37,185 nucleotides of DNA. Source: Bacillota bacterium. GTDB taxonomy: Bacteria > Bacillota > Sulfobacillia > JAUYEG01. The DNA lies in NCBI GenBank assembly GCA_030691505.1, contig JAUYEG010000013.1:1-37185 (forward strand), read 5' to 3'. The stretch's first letter is position 1. Every line of letters begins with the position of its first letter. This document shows, piece by piece, positions 1 through 7,822 of this stretch. The notes below the pieces were generated by a model, which did not search any database, was not told where the DNA came from, and saw only the letters and a program-made list of their open reading frames with translations. The translations under genes and the position numbers were made by a program.

Positions 1-879
1 GCAGGAAACCGCCGCCGCCCGCACCCAGTAGTTTGCCGCCCGTCGCGCCGGCTCCGAGCGCCGCATCGTACATCCGGTCAATCTCAGGCGATGTTATCCC
101 TTCCGCCATGGTCTTCTTGAGCTGCCAGGCCTCATCGAGAACAGGACCCAGGGCTTCCACCTGCCCGGACGCCAGGTATGACGCCACCTCGCCGGACTGA
201 TCCCGCATCCGCCGCAATGCGGCACGCTTCCCGGCCATATTGCGCCGCCAGCCGGACATGACCCCCGAGGCAAGGCGGGTCTGTCCGGTGAAGAACAGCA
301 TCATCTGGGCCTCAAGCTTGCGGAGCGTTTGTTCTGACGCAGGTATCGTCGTGCAGCTCGTGGTTTCGTCCGGGTCAAACCTGATATGCAAAAGACCGCC
401 CAGTGCGGTGCTGAACTGATCGCGTTTGCCGGTGTTTCCACCTAGACGCTCAATCTCGATGGCGCAGGCCTCCTGCGCGAGTGCGTGGGCCTCGGCCGCC
501 TCAGCACGCAAGTGCCGCCGCGGACCTCCCGATAGCGCCCGAGCGCGTGCAACAGGCCGATGGTCAGCGCGCTCGACGACCCCAGCCCGGTCCCCTCCGG
601 CACCTCGCTGAAGGCTGCGATGTCAACTCCCTGGTGCACGCCGCTGGCCCGCAGCGCCTCTCGGACGAGCGGGTGCCGAACGTCCGCCGCCATGGCGCAA
701 TCCTCACTGGCGATGCCCGATACCCCGATCCGCTCGTCAAATCGCCTGTTTACCAGGACGTACACATAGGAGGCAAGGGCGCACGTCACCACGACGCCGT
801 ATTCTTCCTGATAAAAGTCTCTGACGTCGGTGCCGCCGCCGACCAGGCAGATCCTGCAAGGCGTCCTGCTAACGATCAC
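1..879 (-). pseudogene. GHMP sugar kinase (heptose-7-phosphate-kinase-like), frameshifted and truncated by window edge
   Basis: This is a GHMP-superfamily kinase of the D-glycero-D-manno-heptose 7-phosphate kinase type, which phosphorylates a sugar for nucleotide-sugar synthesis. The N-terminus carries SRTPCRICLVGGGTDV and the ATP-binding loop PEGTGLGSSSALTIGL. Near 505-530 the frame is lost: the first frame runs into a stop at about 442, while another frame continues with EACAIEIERLGGNTGKRDQF and ends at the left edge in the GHMP C-terminal motif GGKLLGAGGGGF. The two halves join into one ordinary family member, so a single-base indel is the simplest explanation, either real or an assembly error. 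I prefer the GTG at 877-879 as start, because GAGGAG lies 8 bases upstream and family proteins begin with a hydrophobic residue plus VSRTP; a GTG at 886-888 is the alternative. It lies 55 bases downstream of corA on the same strand. The stop codon is outside the window. Confidence 0.8.
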
Positions 880-934
880 CGCCGGCACTCCTCTACGCTG
901 CCCTCAAGACGTCCGCGTCCTTGGACAGGCCGCC

Positions 935-1924
935 TTACAGCCAACCCCTCCGCCGGAAGTAGTACAGCAGCCCGCCGGCCACCGTCGCCATAATGCCCAG
1001 AGCAAAGGGGTATCCGTAGTACCACACGGTCTCGGGCATGTTCAGCGGCGAAATCTCGGGGCGGAAATTCATCCCATACAGGCTGGCTATGAACGAGAGG
1101 GGCACGAAGATCGCCATGAATACCGTCAGCAGCTTCATGACCTCGTTGAGCTTGTTGCTCACCGTCGACAGGTAGCCTTCTGTCAAGCTGGCGGCTATTT
1201 CCCGGTAGTTTTCGAGAAGGTCGATGATCTGGACCGCCCGCTGGTAGCAGTCGCGGAGGTAGATCCGCGTTTCCCGGTCGAAAGGCGTCCCCTCGAGGAG
1301 CAGCGAGTTGACCACCTCGCGGTGCGGCCACGCGGCCCGCCGGACGACCAGAAGCTCCCGTTTGACGTCGTGAATCCTCGAGATCGTCGCAGCGTCCGGG
1401 GAGACAAACGCCTCGCGCTCCAGGTCGTCCAGGCGCTCGTCATACAGCTCCAGCAAGGGGAAGTAGCTGTCGATGACCGAGTCGAGCAGGGCATAGGCGA
1501 GATAGTCCGCCCCCGTGGTGCGGAGCCGGCTGCCCTCCCGGCGGATCAGGTTTCGCACCTGGTCAAAGCAGTCGCCTGGCCGCTCCTGAAACGTCAGGAC
1601 AAACCCCGGTCCGAGAAAGATGCTGAGCTGCTCGATCTCGAGCCGGTCGGTGCACGTGGTCATACGGGCCACAATGAACAGAACGTCGTCGAACTGCTCG
1701 ACCTTGGGCCGCTGGCTGGCCTCGAACACCGCCCGCAGGGCCAGCCGGTGGATCCCGAACGCCTCGCCAACCCACCCGATCGTATCTTCCTCGAGCACGT
1801 CCACGTTGACCCAGACCACCGGGTACTGGCCGCGCAGCCCGCTGAGCTGGGCCAGATCCTTCACGGAAATCTCAACCTGGGCGGCGGGGCCATAGCAGGT
1901 AGCGGTGACGGCGCTGGAGACCAC
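935..1924 (-). CDS. corA: CorA family magnesium/cobalt transporter
   Basis: CorA is a homopentameric inner-membrane channel that imports Mg2+ (also Co2+ or Ni2+). The protein has the usual layout: an N-terminal cytoplasmic alpha/beta domain, a long helical stalk, and two C-terminal membrane helices. The first helix, which lines the pore, ends in the signature YGMNF, and the protein closes with a basic tail (RRRGWL). The total of about 329 residues is normal for the family. A TTG at 1949-1951 would also open the frame. I prefer the GTG at 1922-1924 because GAGGTGG precedes it at 7 bases, whereas the TTG has no clear ribosome-binding site. The kinase downstream is probably co-transcribed. No Mg2+-sensing leader is evident upstream. 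Confidence 0.95.
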   Translation of the reverse strand: MVSSAVTATCYGPAAQVEISVKDLAQLSGLRGQYPVVWVNVDVLEEDTIGWVGEAFGIHRLALRAVFEASQRPKVEQFDDVLFIVARMTTCTDRLEIEQLSIFLGPGFVLTFQERPGDCFDQVRNLIRREGSRLRTTGADYLAYALLDSVIDSYFPLLELYDERLDDLEREAFVSPDAATISRIHDVKRELLVVRRAAWPHREVVNSLLLEGTPFDRETRIYLRDCYQRAVQIIDLLENYREIAASLTEGYLSTVSNKLNEVMKLLTVFMAIFVPLSFIASLYGMNFRPEISPLNMPETVWYYGYPFALGIMATVAGGLLYYFRRRGWL

Positions 1925-1960
1925 GTTTGCACCACCTCGCTTGGATGACAACGTCGAGTT

Positions 1961-2325
1961 CTACCTGTCGCCCGCCGTCCCTGCCCGCGCTGGCGCCTCG
2001 GGCATGATTGAGACCCCTGGACGTGCCGCGGGCCGGGGCTCCGGGCCGCCGACCAGGTGGATTTCAAAGGCGCTGCCCACGCTGATGGCCCCATGCATGC
2101 TGACCACGCGGGAGAATGGGGCGCCGGGGTAAGCCCAAGAAACCGGCTGACACCGCTATGGGCGAAGACCGCGAACTCGCGGAAGGCGTTTGTGCCGGGT
2201 GCCTGGATCACGGCCTGGGCGCGCGCCGCTCGAGATCCCCCGTCCCGTGGCCGGGTGAAGGTGGCATACAGAGCAGGGCTTTTGTGAGGGGCCCGCGAGG
2301 CATGTACCTGCCCAAATCTGGGCTA
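1961..2325 (-). other. Possible decayed or frameshifted gene between corA and the M42 peptidase
   Basis: This stretch separates the divergent corA and M42 genes and has no complete standard ORF. Two overlapping minus-strand frames look protein-like. From about 2325 to 2140 one frame includes QAPGTNAFREFAVFAHSGV. From 2155 to a stop at 1961 another includes FSRVVSMHGAISVGSAFEI. Neither has a convincing start with a ribosome-binding site, and they could join only through a frameshift near 2140-2155. I do not recognise the family. It may be a gene remnant or a frame error, or simply high-GC open sequence without coding function. Confidence 0.3.
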
Positions 2326-2346
2326 CAATTGACCTTGGATACAATC

Positions 2347-2367
2347 GGCCGGACGCGAGGTCCGGCC
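2347..2367 (+). promoter_or_regulatory. Perfect hairpin in the 5' leader of the M42 peptidase gene
   Basis: GGCCGGAC and GTCCGGCC form a perfect 8-bp stem around a GCGAG loop. It lies just upstream of the G-rich ribosome-binding region and about 30 bases before the ATG at 2397. An AT-richer patch (TTGACC at about 2329 and TACAAT at about 2340) sits just upstream and may hold the promoter, though the two boxes are too close to form one sigma-70 pair. The hairpin may stabilise or regulate the leader; no ligand can be assigned. Confidence 0.4.
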
Positions 2368-2396
2368 AGAGGGAGGCGGGAGGACTGGACGAGCGA

Positions 2397-3461
2397 ATGA
2401 CGATGTTGCGGGAGCTTACCGAGGCTCCCGGGGTGCCGGGCTTTGAGGCGCCGGTAAGGCGGGTAATCCGCAAGTACCTTGGCGGCCTGGCTGAGATCGA
2501 GCAGGACGGATTGGGCAGCCTGATCTGCCGCAAGGCGGGAACCTCCGACCGGCCGCGGATCATGCTCGCCGGGCACATGGACGAGATCGGGTTCATGGTG
2601 ACCCTTATCACCAAGGAGGGGTTCCTCAAGTTCCAGACCCTCGGCGGATGGTGGTCACAGGTCATGCTGGCCCAGCGCGTCGTGGTCAAGACCCGCCGCG
2701 GCGAAGTGGTCGGAATCGTGGGGTCCAAGCCCCCGCACATCCTGACCGAAGACGAACGCAAGAAGGTCGCGGAGCATAAGGACATGTTCATCGACATCGG
2801 GGCTGCCTCCGAGGCCGAGGCGAGGGAGCGCTTCGGTGTCCGTCCCGGGGACCCGGTGATTCCGGTCAGCCCGTTTGAGCCGATGGCCAATCCCCGGCTT
2901 CTGCTCGCCAAGGCGTGGGACTGCCGCATCGGTTGCGCCCTGTTCATTGACACCATCAAGGCCCTTGCGGACATCGGCCACCCCAACACGGTCTACGGCG
3001 TCGGAACGGTTCAGGAGGAAGTGGGGTTGCGCGGGGCAACGACCAGTGTCGATCTCGTCGACCCGGATGTCGGTCTGGCGCTGGAAGTCGGCATCGCCGG
3101 GGACATGCCCGGCGTGAAGGAGACCGAAGCCCAGACCAAGCTGGGGCAGGGGCCGGTTGTGCTGCTCTACGACTCCTCGATGGTCGCGCACCCCAAGCTG
3201 CGGGACTTCGTGCTGAGCGTTGCAGAGGACCAGAAGATACCCACCCAGTTCGACGCGATGGCACGCGGGGGCACGGACGCAGGGCGGATTCACATTCACA
3301 AGGGCGGCGTCCCGAGCCTTGTCATCGGCGTCCCTTGCCGGTACATCCACAGCCACTCGGGGATCATTCATCTCGACGATTACGAGAACACCCTTAAGCT
3401 GCTTGTCGCGGTGATCCGGAGGCTCGACCACGCCGCGGCCGCGGGACTCCGCATGGACTAG
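2397..3461 (+). CDS. M42 family metallopeptidase (glutamyl/deblocking aminopeptidase type)
   Basis: M42 peptidases are cytoplasmic di-metal aminopeptidases that form tetrahedral dodecamers and trim short peptides; some members were historically called endoglucanase M. Metal-site motifs are visible in order: AGHMDEIGF (about residue 60), WDCRIGCALF (about 175), the catalytic glutamates in VQEEVGLRGA, the aspartate region near ALEVGIAGDMPG, and a C-terminal histidine in HSHSGIIHLDDYE. The 354-residue length is normal. It begins ATGACGATG; GGGAGG and GGAGG sit 14 or more bases upstream, so either ATG could be used. It is flanked by a leader hairpin and a strong terminator, which suggests a single-gene transcript. 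Confidence 0.95.
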   Translation: MTMLRELTEAPGVPGFEAPVRRVIRKYLGGLAEIEQDGLGSLICRKAGTSDRPRIMLAGHMDEIGFMVTLITKEGFLKFQTLGGWWSQVMLAQRVVVKTRRGEVVGIVGSKPPHILTEDERKKVAEHKDMFIDIGAASEAEARERFGVRPGDPVIPVSPFEPMANPRLLLAKAWDCRIGCALFIDTIKALADIGHPNTVYGVGTVQEEVGLRGATTSVDLVDPDVGLALEVGIAGDMPGVKETEAQTKLGQGPVVLLYDSSMVAHPKLRDFVLSVAEDQKIPTQFDAMARGGTDAGRIHIHKGGVPSLVIGVPCRYIHSHSGIIHLDDYENTLKLLVAVIRRLDHAAAAGLRMD

Positions 3462-3502
3462 GCCCAGGCCGCTCCTGAGGGCCTGCCCACCAGCCGCAAC
3501 TG

Positions 3503-3543
3503 CCAGAGGCGACGGCGGTTCGACCGCTGTCGCCTCTGGTTTC
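3503..3543 (+). terminator. Strong hairpin terminator after the M42 peptidase
   Basis: CCAGAGGCGAC pairs perfectly with GTCGCCTCTGG (3529-3539). Inside this, after one G-T wobble, GCGGT pairs with ACCGC around a TCG loop, giving a 17-position stem. TTTC follows, so the T-tract is short. It lies 42 bases after the M42 stop codon. Confidence 0.7.
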
Positions 3544-3670
3544 GACAAAGGAACTCCGGCCATGCCTCGACTGCCCAGCCGATGCTCCATTACCCAAGAT
3601 ATTCCCCGCTTGATGCGCAGCTACAATGCCATGGTCCGTTATGTCCGGAAGGTCGGAGTTACGGCTGTCC

Positions 3671-3731
3671 TATGTAAACTTGTGTTACGTAAACTGTCGA
3701 CAAGTCTCGCGGACGATATGTAAACCTGTGG
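3671..3731. repeat. Three imperfect direct repeats with a TAYGTAAAC core
   Basis: The 9-base core TAYGTAAAC occurs at 3671-3679 (TATGTAAAC), 3686-3694 (TACGTAAAC) and 3717-3725 (TATGTAAAC), each followed by a (T/C)TGT-like tail. Start-to-start offsets are 15 and 31 bases. The region 3544-3859 has no gene on either strand and is AT-richer than its surroundings here. The repeats could be operator sites for the DUF72 gene or the decayed end of an insertion sequence; I cannot tell which. Confidence 0.5.
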
Positions 3732-3859
3732 CCAAGGCTGTCGAATGCCGTCGGCGCTTGGCGGCCTGTGCACTTCGAGCACACGTGAAGGACGCGGGTG
3801 CCGCCCCGTGGTATAGGGTGCAGGGCGTGCGACCGGATTTGTGCGGGGGGGGTGGTCGG

Positions 3860-4666
3860 ATGATCCTGCTGGGGACGGCAGGTTTCAGCTATGCGGATTG
3901 GCGGGGGGTCCTGTACCCCGACGCCCTGCCGGCCCGCGACATGCTTGCGTTTTACGCCACGCGCTTTTCGGCTGTGGAGCTCGATTTCACTTACTACCGC
4001 ATGCCCACGGCCGCGACGCTGGGCTCGATGGCCCGTCGCACACCGCCCGGTTTCGAGTTCTGCGTAAAGGCCTTCCGCGGGATGACCCACGAATTGCCTG
4101 AGGACCCCGGCGACATCCCGGCGACATTCCACCAGTTTCTCGAGGCCCTGCGTCCCCTGCACGATAACGGCAAGCTGGGCTGTGTGCTGCTGCAGTTTCC
4201 GTGGGCGTTCAGGTGCGGCGGCGATTCCCGCGAGTACCTCGAAACGTGCGCAGAGCTACTCAGGGACGTTCCCACGGTCGTGGAGTTCCGCAATTCGGAA
4301 TGGGTGGCCGATCCCGTGCGCGAGGACGTGCTCGGAGACCTGCGCAGAATGGGTTTCGGCTTTTGCGCCGTGGATGAGCCCCGGCTCAAAGGGTTGATGC
4401 CCCCGCTCGCGGCGACTACGTCGCCCATCGGGTACGTGCGCTTTCACGGCCGCAACGCCGCCAAATGGTGGAAGCACGAAGCGGCGTCGGAGCGCTACGA
4501 CTACCTGTACACCGCGGCCGAGCTGTCGGAATGGACCGGGAAGATCGAAAGGCTTGCTCAGGAGACAGACAAGACGTACGTCTTCTTCAACAACTGCCAC
4601 GCCGGCCACGCGGCCACCAACGCCGCGATGATGGCGGGGCTGCTCGGCCTGGACCCGGAGAGCTAG
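3860..4666 (+). CDS. DUF72 domain-containing protein (YecE-like)
   Basis: DUF72 proteins adopt a TIM-barrel fold and are widespread in bacteria and archaea; their biochemical function is not established. The match is clear: an N-terminal ILLGTAGFSYADWRGVLYP, then AVELDFTYYRMP, FCVKAFRGMTHE, LLQFPWAF, VVEFRNSEW, VRFHGRNAAKWW and a C-terminal FFNNCHAGHAATNA. The 268-residue length is typical. The frame is open further upstream, but the ATG at 3860 is preceded by a G-run (GGGGGGGG, 3844-3853) and starts exactly at the conserved N-terminus. It converges with the minus-strand M28 peptidase, with 31 bases between the stop codons. Confidence 0.9.
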   Translation: MILLGTAGFSYADWRGVLYPDALPARDMLAFYATRFSAVELDFTYYRMPTAATLGSMARRTPPGFEFCVKAFRGMTHELPEDPGDIPATFHQFLEALRPLHDNGKLGCVLLQFPWAFRCGGDSREYLETCAELLRDVPTVVEFRNSEWVADPVREDVLGDLRRMGFGFCAVDEPRLKGLMPPLAATTSPIGYVRFHGRNAAKWWKHEAASERYDYLYTAAELSEWTGKIERLAQETDKTYVFFNNCHAGHAATNAAMMAGLLGLDPES

Positions 4667-4697
4667 CCCCCAGGTCCAGGCCGAACAGCGCCGGAGA

Positions 4698-6761
4698 TCA
4701 GGCCCAGACTATGTGGCCTTGCCGCGACAGCAGCTCGAATATCTTACCGAGCAGTGTCAGGTCGCTCACGCCGCACTCAAGTTGGATCAGGCGGTGAATC
4801 TCCTCCAGGCTGCGCTGACCGTCGGTCCAGTACATCGCGATAGTGACGAGGGAGCGCACAAGGCCTGGATCCTTCCCAAGCGATTTGAGGTATGCGGTGG
4901 ATTCCTGTAGCCACGCCTCGCGGGCTATGGGATCAAGGCCGCGTGTCAGTTGCCTCTGCCCCAGCGGCCCGCGGAAAGTGCGTTTCGGACGGAGCCCGGG
5001 GTCCACCGGGCAGGCCTCCCAGCCCGCTGGCACGGGAGCCGGCGAACCCTTCTCGGCCGGCGGTTGCGCCGCGGATGCGCCCGAGCCTGAGGCTGAGGCT
5101 GAGGCCGCCATCACGCGCCCGGCATGCTCCGCGACCGCGGCCACGACGCCGTCAAGGCGCTCGGCGGCTGCCGCCAGCGCGGCGTCGGCTGCGGCGCTCG
5201 GCACATTGAGCAGGCGGCGCAGCGAGAGCAGATCCTCGGCCTTGCGGTCGCGAGCGAAGGCGAGCCGGTCGTGGATCGGAGGGGTGATCCTCGGACCGCC
5301 CGCGGCGGCCTGGCGGGCGATCCGCGCGGCTTCGCCGGCAAACAGCCCGGCCATCTCGCCGGCCAGCCAGATGACCTCGTTCTCACCGGCGGCGGCCAGG
5401 AAATAGGCGTATGTCGCCGTCAGCGACGCGGCCCGGGCGATCATCGCGGGATCAACCTTGTCGAGTGTGTCTTCGCTGGTGTGGTAGTACTTGTCGGGCC
5501 ACTGGATGAGCATTGGGCACGGCACGCCCACCGTGGGATCGGAGAGGATGTAGTGATCGCTGCCGCCCGAGAACGGGGTGACGCTGTGCCTGAAAAGGGC
5601 GTGAGCGTCGGTCTTGGCCAGGTTGGGGACTTCCTGGGTCATTGACTCCATGATAAGCTGCGCGACGTCGCCCGCGAAGGACCCGAGGGCCCGCGGCGGC
5701 CGCTCCAGGAGAAGCGAGCTGCCGCACAGTTCCTGGTTCTCGCCGACCATATCAAGGTTGATGGCTGCGGCGATGCCGGGTATCAGATCCTCGTTTCGGG
5801 CGAGAAACGCGTAGGTCCCGAACATCTCCGGCACGAGCAGAAACCGGATGCTCCGCCGCGGCCGCTGCAGGGCGCCTGACCCGACCAGCTTGGCCAGCAC
5901 CCTGGCGGCCTCGATCGCGGCGCCGCACCCCGAAGCGTTGTCGTTGGCCGACCATTGCGGGTGGCAGAGATGAGCGACCACCAAAACCTCGCCCTGCCCG
6001 GTTCCACGGAGCACGGCCTCGACGTCCTCGATGGCCCCCGCATAGAAGCGGGCCTTGACCTCCGCCTTGAGCCTGACCGGCAGCCCCTCCGCTGCGCAGC
6101 GGCGCGCCAGGCCGCGCAGCCATTCGCCCTGCCTGGGCGATAGCACGAAACCAAAGCAGCGCGGCTCGGCAGGGTCGCCCCACCAGAAGGACGAGTACTG
6201 GCGCGCGTCGGGTATGTCCATCCGGCCGCGAACAGGCGGGAACTCCCACATCCCGTCCGTCAGGATTCCCATGGCGCCCCGCTGGACGACGGCCAGTTGG
6301 CGGATGCGCTCGAGGTCCCCCCGCACCAGGACCAGCTTGCCGCGCACGTCGATCGCCCCATAGCTCTCGGGGCGTTCAGGTTCCTCGACCACGACCAGCT
6401 CGGCCTCCACGCCGCCCGGCGGCGTCGCCCCCGAGCGCTGTACAAGCGAGATCTTGATTTCGGCGAAATCGCATAGGCGCCTCGCCTCGCCTGCGGGAGC
6501 AACCAGTTCAAGCGTGCCGCATTCGCAGTCCCATTCCTCGAACGACTGGCTGGTCCAGTAGCTAACGATCCCGTCTGACGGGTAGGAAATGATCCGGTGC
6601 TCGAGCCCGGTGGCCGCAAACGCGCCGTCGGCCCATCCGGCCGCCGCGCGGTAGCCGGGGCTGGCCTGGATACGGTGGTGGCGGATGATCTCGCCCACGT
6701 ATGCGAGCGCCCTGGCCCCGCTGACTTCGCCGCGCACCGCGGCGAGGATGTTGCTGTGCAT
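4698..6761 (-). CDS. Large M28-type zinc aminopeptidase with DUF4910-like architecture
   Basis: This 687-residue protein carries an M28-like peptidase core. Likely zinc ligands and catalytic residues can be seen in HLCHPQWSANDNASGCG (His and bridging Asp), LLVPEMFGTYAF (Glu), NLDMVGENQ (Asp) and YYHTSEDTLDKVDP (His). A protease-associated-like region that includes IDVRGKLVLVRG interrupts the N-terminal half, as in DUF4910-type aminopeptidases. A Ser/Ala/Pro-rich linker (about residues 545-580, encoded partly by GAGGCT hexamer repeats near 5090-5107) leads to a C-terminal helical domain that may be winged-helix-like. I see no signal peptide, so it is probably cytoplasmic. The ATG at 6761 has GGGTGGG upstream. 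It is divergent from the Nif3 gene across 156 bases. The substrate is unknown. Confidence 0.85.
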   Translation of the reverse strand: MHSNILAAVRGEVSGARALAYVGEIIRHHRIQASPGYRAAAGWADGAFAATGLEHRIISYPSDGIVSYWTSQSFEEWDCECGTLELVAPAGEARRLCDFAEIKISLVQRSGATPPGGVEAELVVVEEPERPESYGAIDVRGKLVLVRGDLERIRQLAVVQRGAMGILTDGMWEFPPVRGRMDIPDARQYSSFWWGDPAEPRCFGFVLSPRQGEWLRGLARRCAAEGLPVRLKAEVKARFYAGAIEDVEAVLRGTGQGEVLVVAHLCHPQWSANDNASGCGAAIEAARVLAKLVGSGALQRPRRSIRFLLVPEMFGTYAFLARNEDLIPGIAAAINLDMVGENQELCGSSLLLERPPRALGSFAGDVAQLIMESMTQEVPNLAKTDAHALFRHSVTPFSGGSDHYILSDPTVGVPCPMLIQWPDKYYHTSEDTLDKVDPAMIARAASLTATYAYFLAAAGENEVIWLAGEMAGLFAGEAARIARQAAAGGPRITPPIHDRLAFARDRKAEDLLSLRRLLNVPSAAADAALAAAAERLDGVVAAVAEHAGRVMAASASASGSGASAAQPPAEKGSPAPVPAGWEACPVDPGLRPKRTFRGPLGQRQLTRGLDPIAREAWLQESTAYLKSLGKDPGLVRSLVTIAMYWTDGQRSLEEIHRLIQLECGVSDLTLLGKIFELLSRQGHIVWA

Positions 6762-6858
6762 TGCCTCATGCCCACCCTTCGGCAGCTGTGAAGTTCCGCG
6801 TACCTGAGATTGGCCTTCGGCGGACGCGCCGCCGGTCCCTTCACTTCGTGACCGGAAA

Positions 6859-6916
6859 GGAATGCGCCGTCATCCAGAGAAACATGTGCCATCCAGAGCA
6901 GCGGGAGGAATGCGCC
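6859..6916 (+). repeat. Nested direct repeats at the nif3 ribosome-binding site
   Basis: GGAATGCGCC occurs at 6859-6868 and 6907-6916. Between them CATCCAGAG occurs at 6871-6879 and 6890-6898. The second copy of the outer repeat overlaps the nif3-like Shine-Dalgarno/start region. Each outer copy contains an ATG in a different frame from the gene; the first opens a 28-codon frame that overlaps the gene start. They could be regulatory sites or slippage products. Confidence 0.45.
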
Positions 6917-6917
6917 C

Positions 6918-7733
6918 TTGCCGGCCGGGGTCAGCACCGACGAACTGATGACCATCGCGCTTGAGATGGCTGGGATGAGCGAGATCCCGCCCGACAGCGC
7001 GATCCATGTGCCCGGCACGGGCATCTCGCGGCTGCTGTGCGGGATCGACATGGGGGCCGCCGAGCTGGCTTTGGCGCACAGCCTCGGTTTCGATTGCGTG
7101 CTGGCCCACCATCCGCAGCCCGCCGTGCTGAGTTTTCCGGACATGGTCGACAGGTTTGTCCCGCTGATGGTCGGCGCGGGCGTTCCTGAGGCCGAGGCGC
7201 GGGACGCGGTCGGCCGCATCAAGGAACCGCTCGTATTGCGCTACCAGTCAGGCAACTATGACCACGCGCCCTCGTTCGCCAGGCTGCTCGCCTTGCCGTA
7301 CCTCAACATCCACAACCCGCTGGACGAGATCGGCCGGCGCCGGATGCAGGCCGCTATCGACGCCGCAGTCCGCCCTGATGACCCCGTAGGCGGGGTCATC
7401 GAGGCGCTGCTGTCGATCCCGGAGTTCGGGCGCGCCCCGACGCGCCCGGTGCTCGCCATGGGCTCTCCCTCAGCCAGGGCAGGCCGGGTGCTCGTCGCCC
7501 ACGGGGCCGGGACCAACGGCGGCTACGCCGTGGCCCACAGCTGCTTTGCGCACGGGGTGGGAACCGTAGTTTACCTCCATTGTGATTATGGCAACTTGAC
7601 CCGGCTGCGGTCGGAGGCGCAGGGCAACCTCGTTTTGGCCGGGCACATCGCCGCGGACGTTGCCGGGATCGAGCCCTACCTGCTCGAGCTTGAGCGCAGG
7701 GGCATCGAGATCAAGCGAGTGAGCGGCCTCTGA
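6918..7733 (+). CDS. Nif3-like dinuclear metal center protein
   Basis: Nif3/YbgI/YqfO proteins form hexameric toroids with a two-metal site and are annotated as GTP cyclohydrolase type 2-like, though their physiological role is unsettled. Recognisable parts are CGIDMGAAELALAHSLGFD, the metal-binding LAHHPQP, the middle segment LPYLNIHNPLDE, and a C-terminal half with VAHGAGTNGGY and NLVLAGHIAADVAGIE, which supplies further ligands. At 271 residues it is of the shorter type, without the inserted PII-like domain. I chose the TTG start because GGGAGG (6903-6908) precedes it by 9 bases; the nearby ATG at 6910 is out of frame. The stop codon overlaps the probable upstream start of the MFS gene, so the two are likely coupled. 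Confidence 0.85.
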   Translation: MPAGVSTDELMTIALEMAGMSEIPPDSAIHVPGTGISRLLCGIDMGAAELALAHSLGFDCVLAHHPQPAVLSFPDMVDRFVPLMVGAGVPEAEARDAVGRIKEPLVLRYQSGNYDHAPSFARLLALPYLNIHNPLDEIGRRRMQAAIDAAVRPDDPVGGVIEALLSIPEFGRAPTRPVLAMGSPSARAGRVLVAHGAGTNGGYAVAHSCFAHGVGTVVYLHCDYGNLTRLRSEAQGNLVLAGHIAADVAGIEPYLLELERRGIEIKRVSGL

Positions 7734-7822
7734 GCGAGCAGGGAGCCGCAGCCGCCCGTGCGGTCCCCGGTCCTGCTCCCGCGCGGGCGGGGCTGATTGC
7801 CGAGCGTAACTACCGCAGTCTC

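Noticed and set aside
2329-2345. TTGACC and TACAAT before the M42 gene as one promoter
   Set aside because: The two elements are only 5 bases apart, far too close for a -35/-10 pair.
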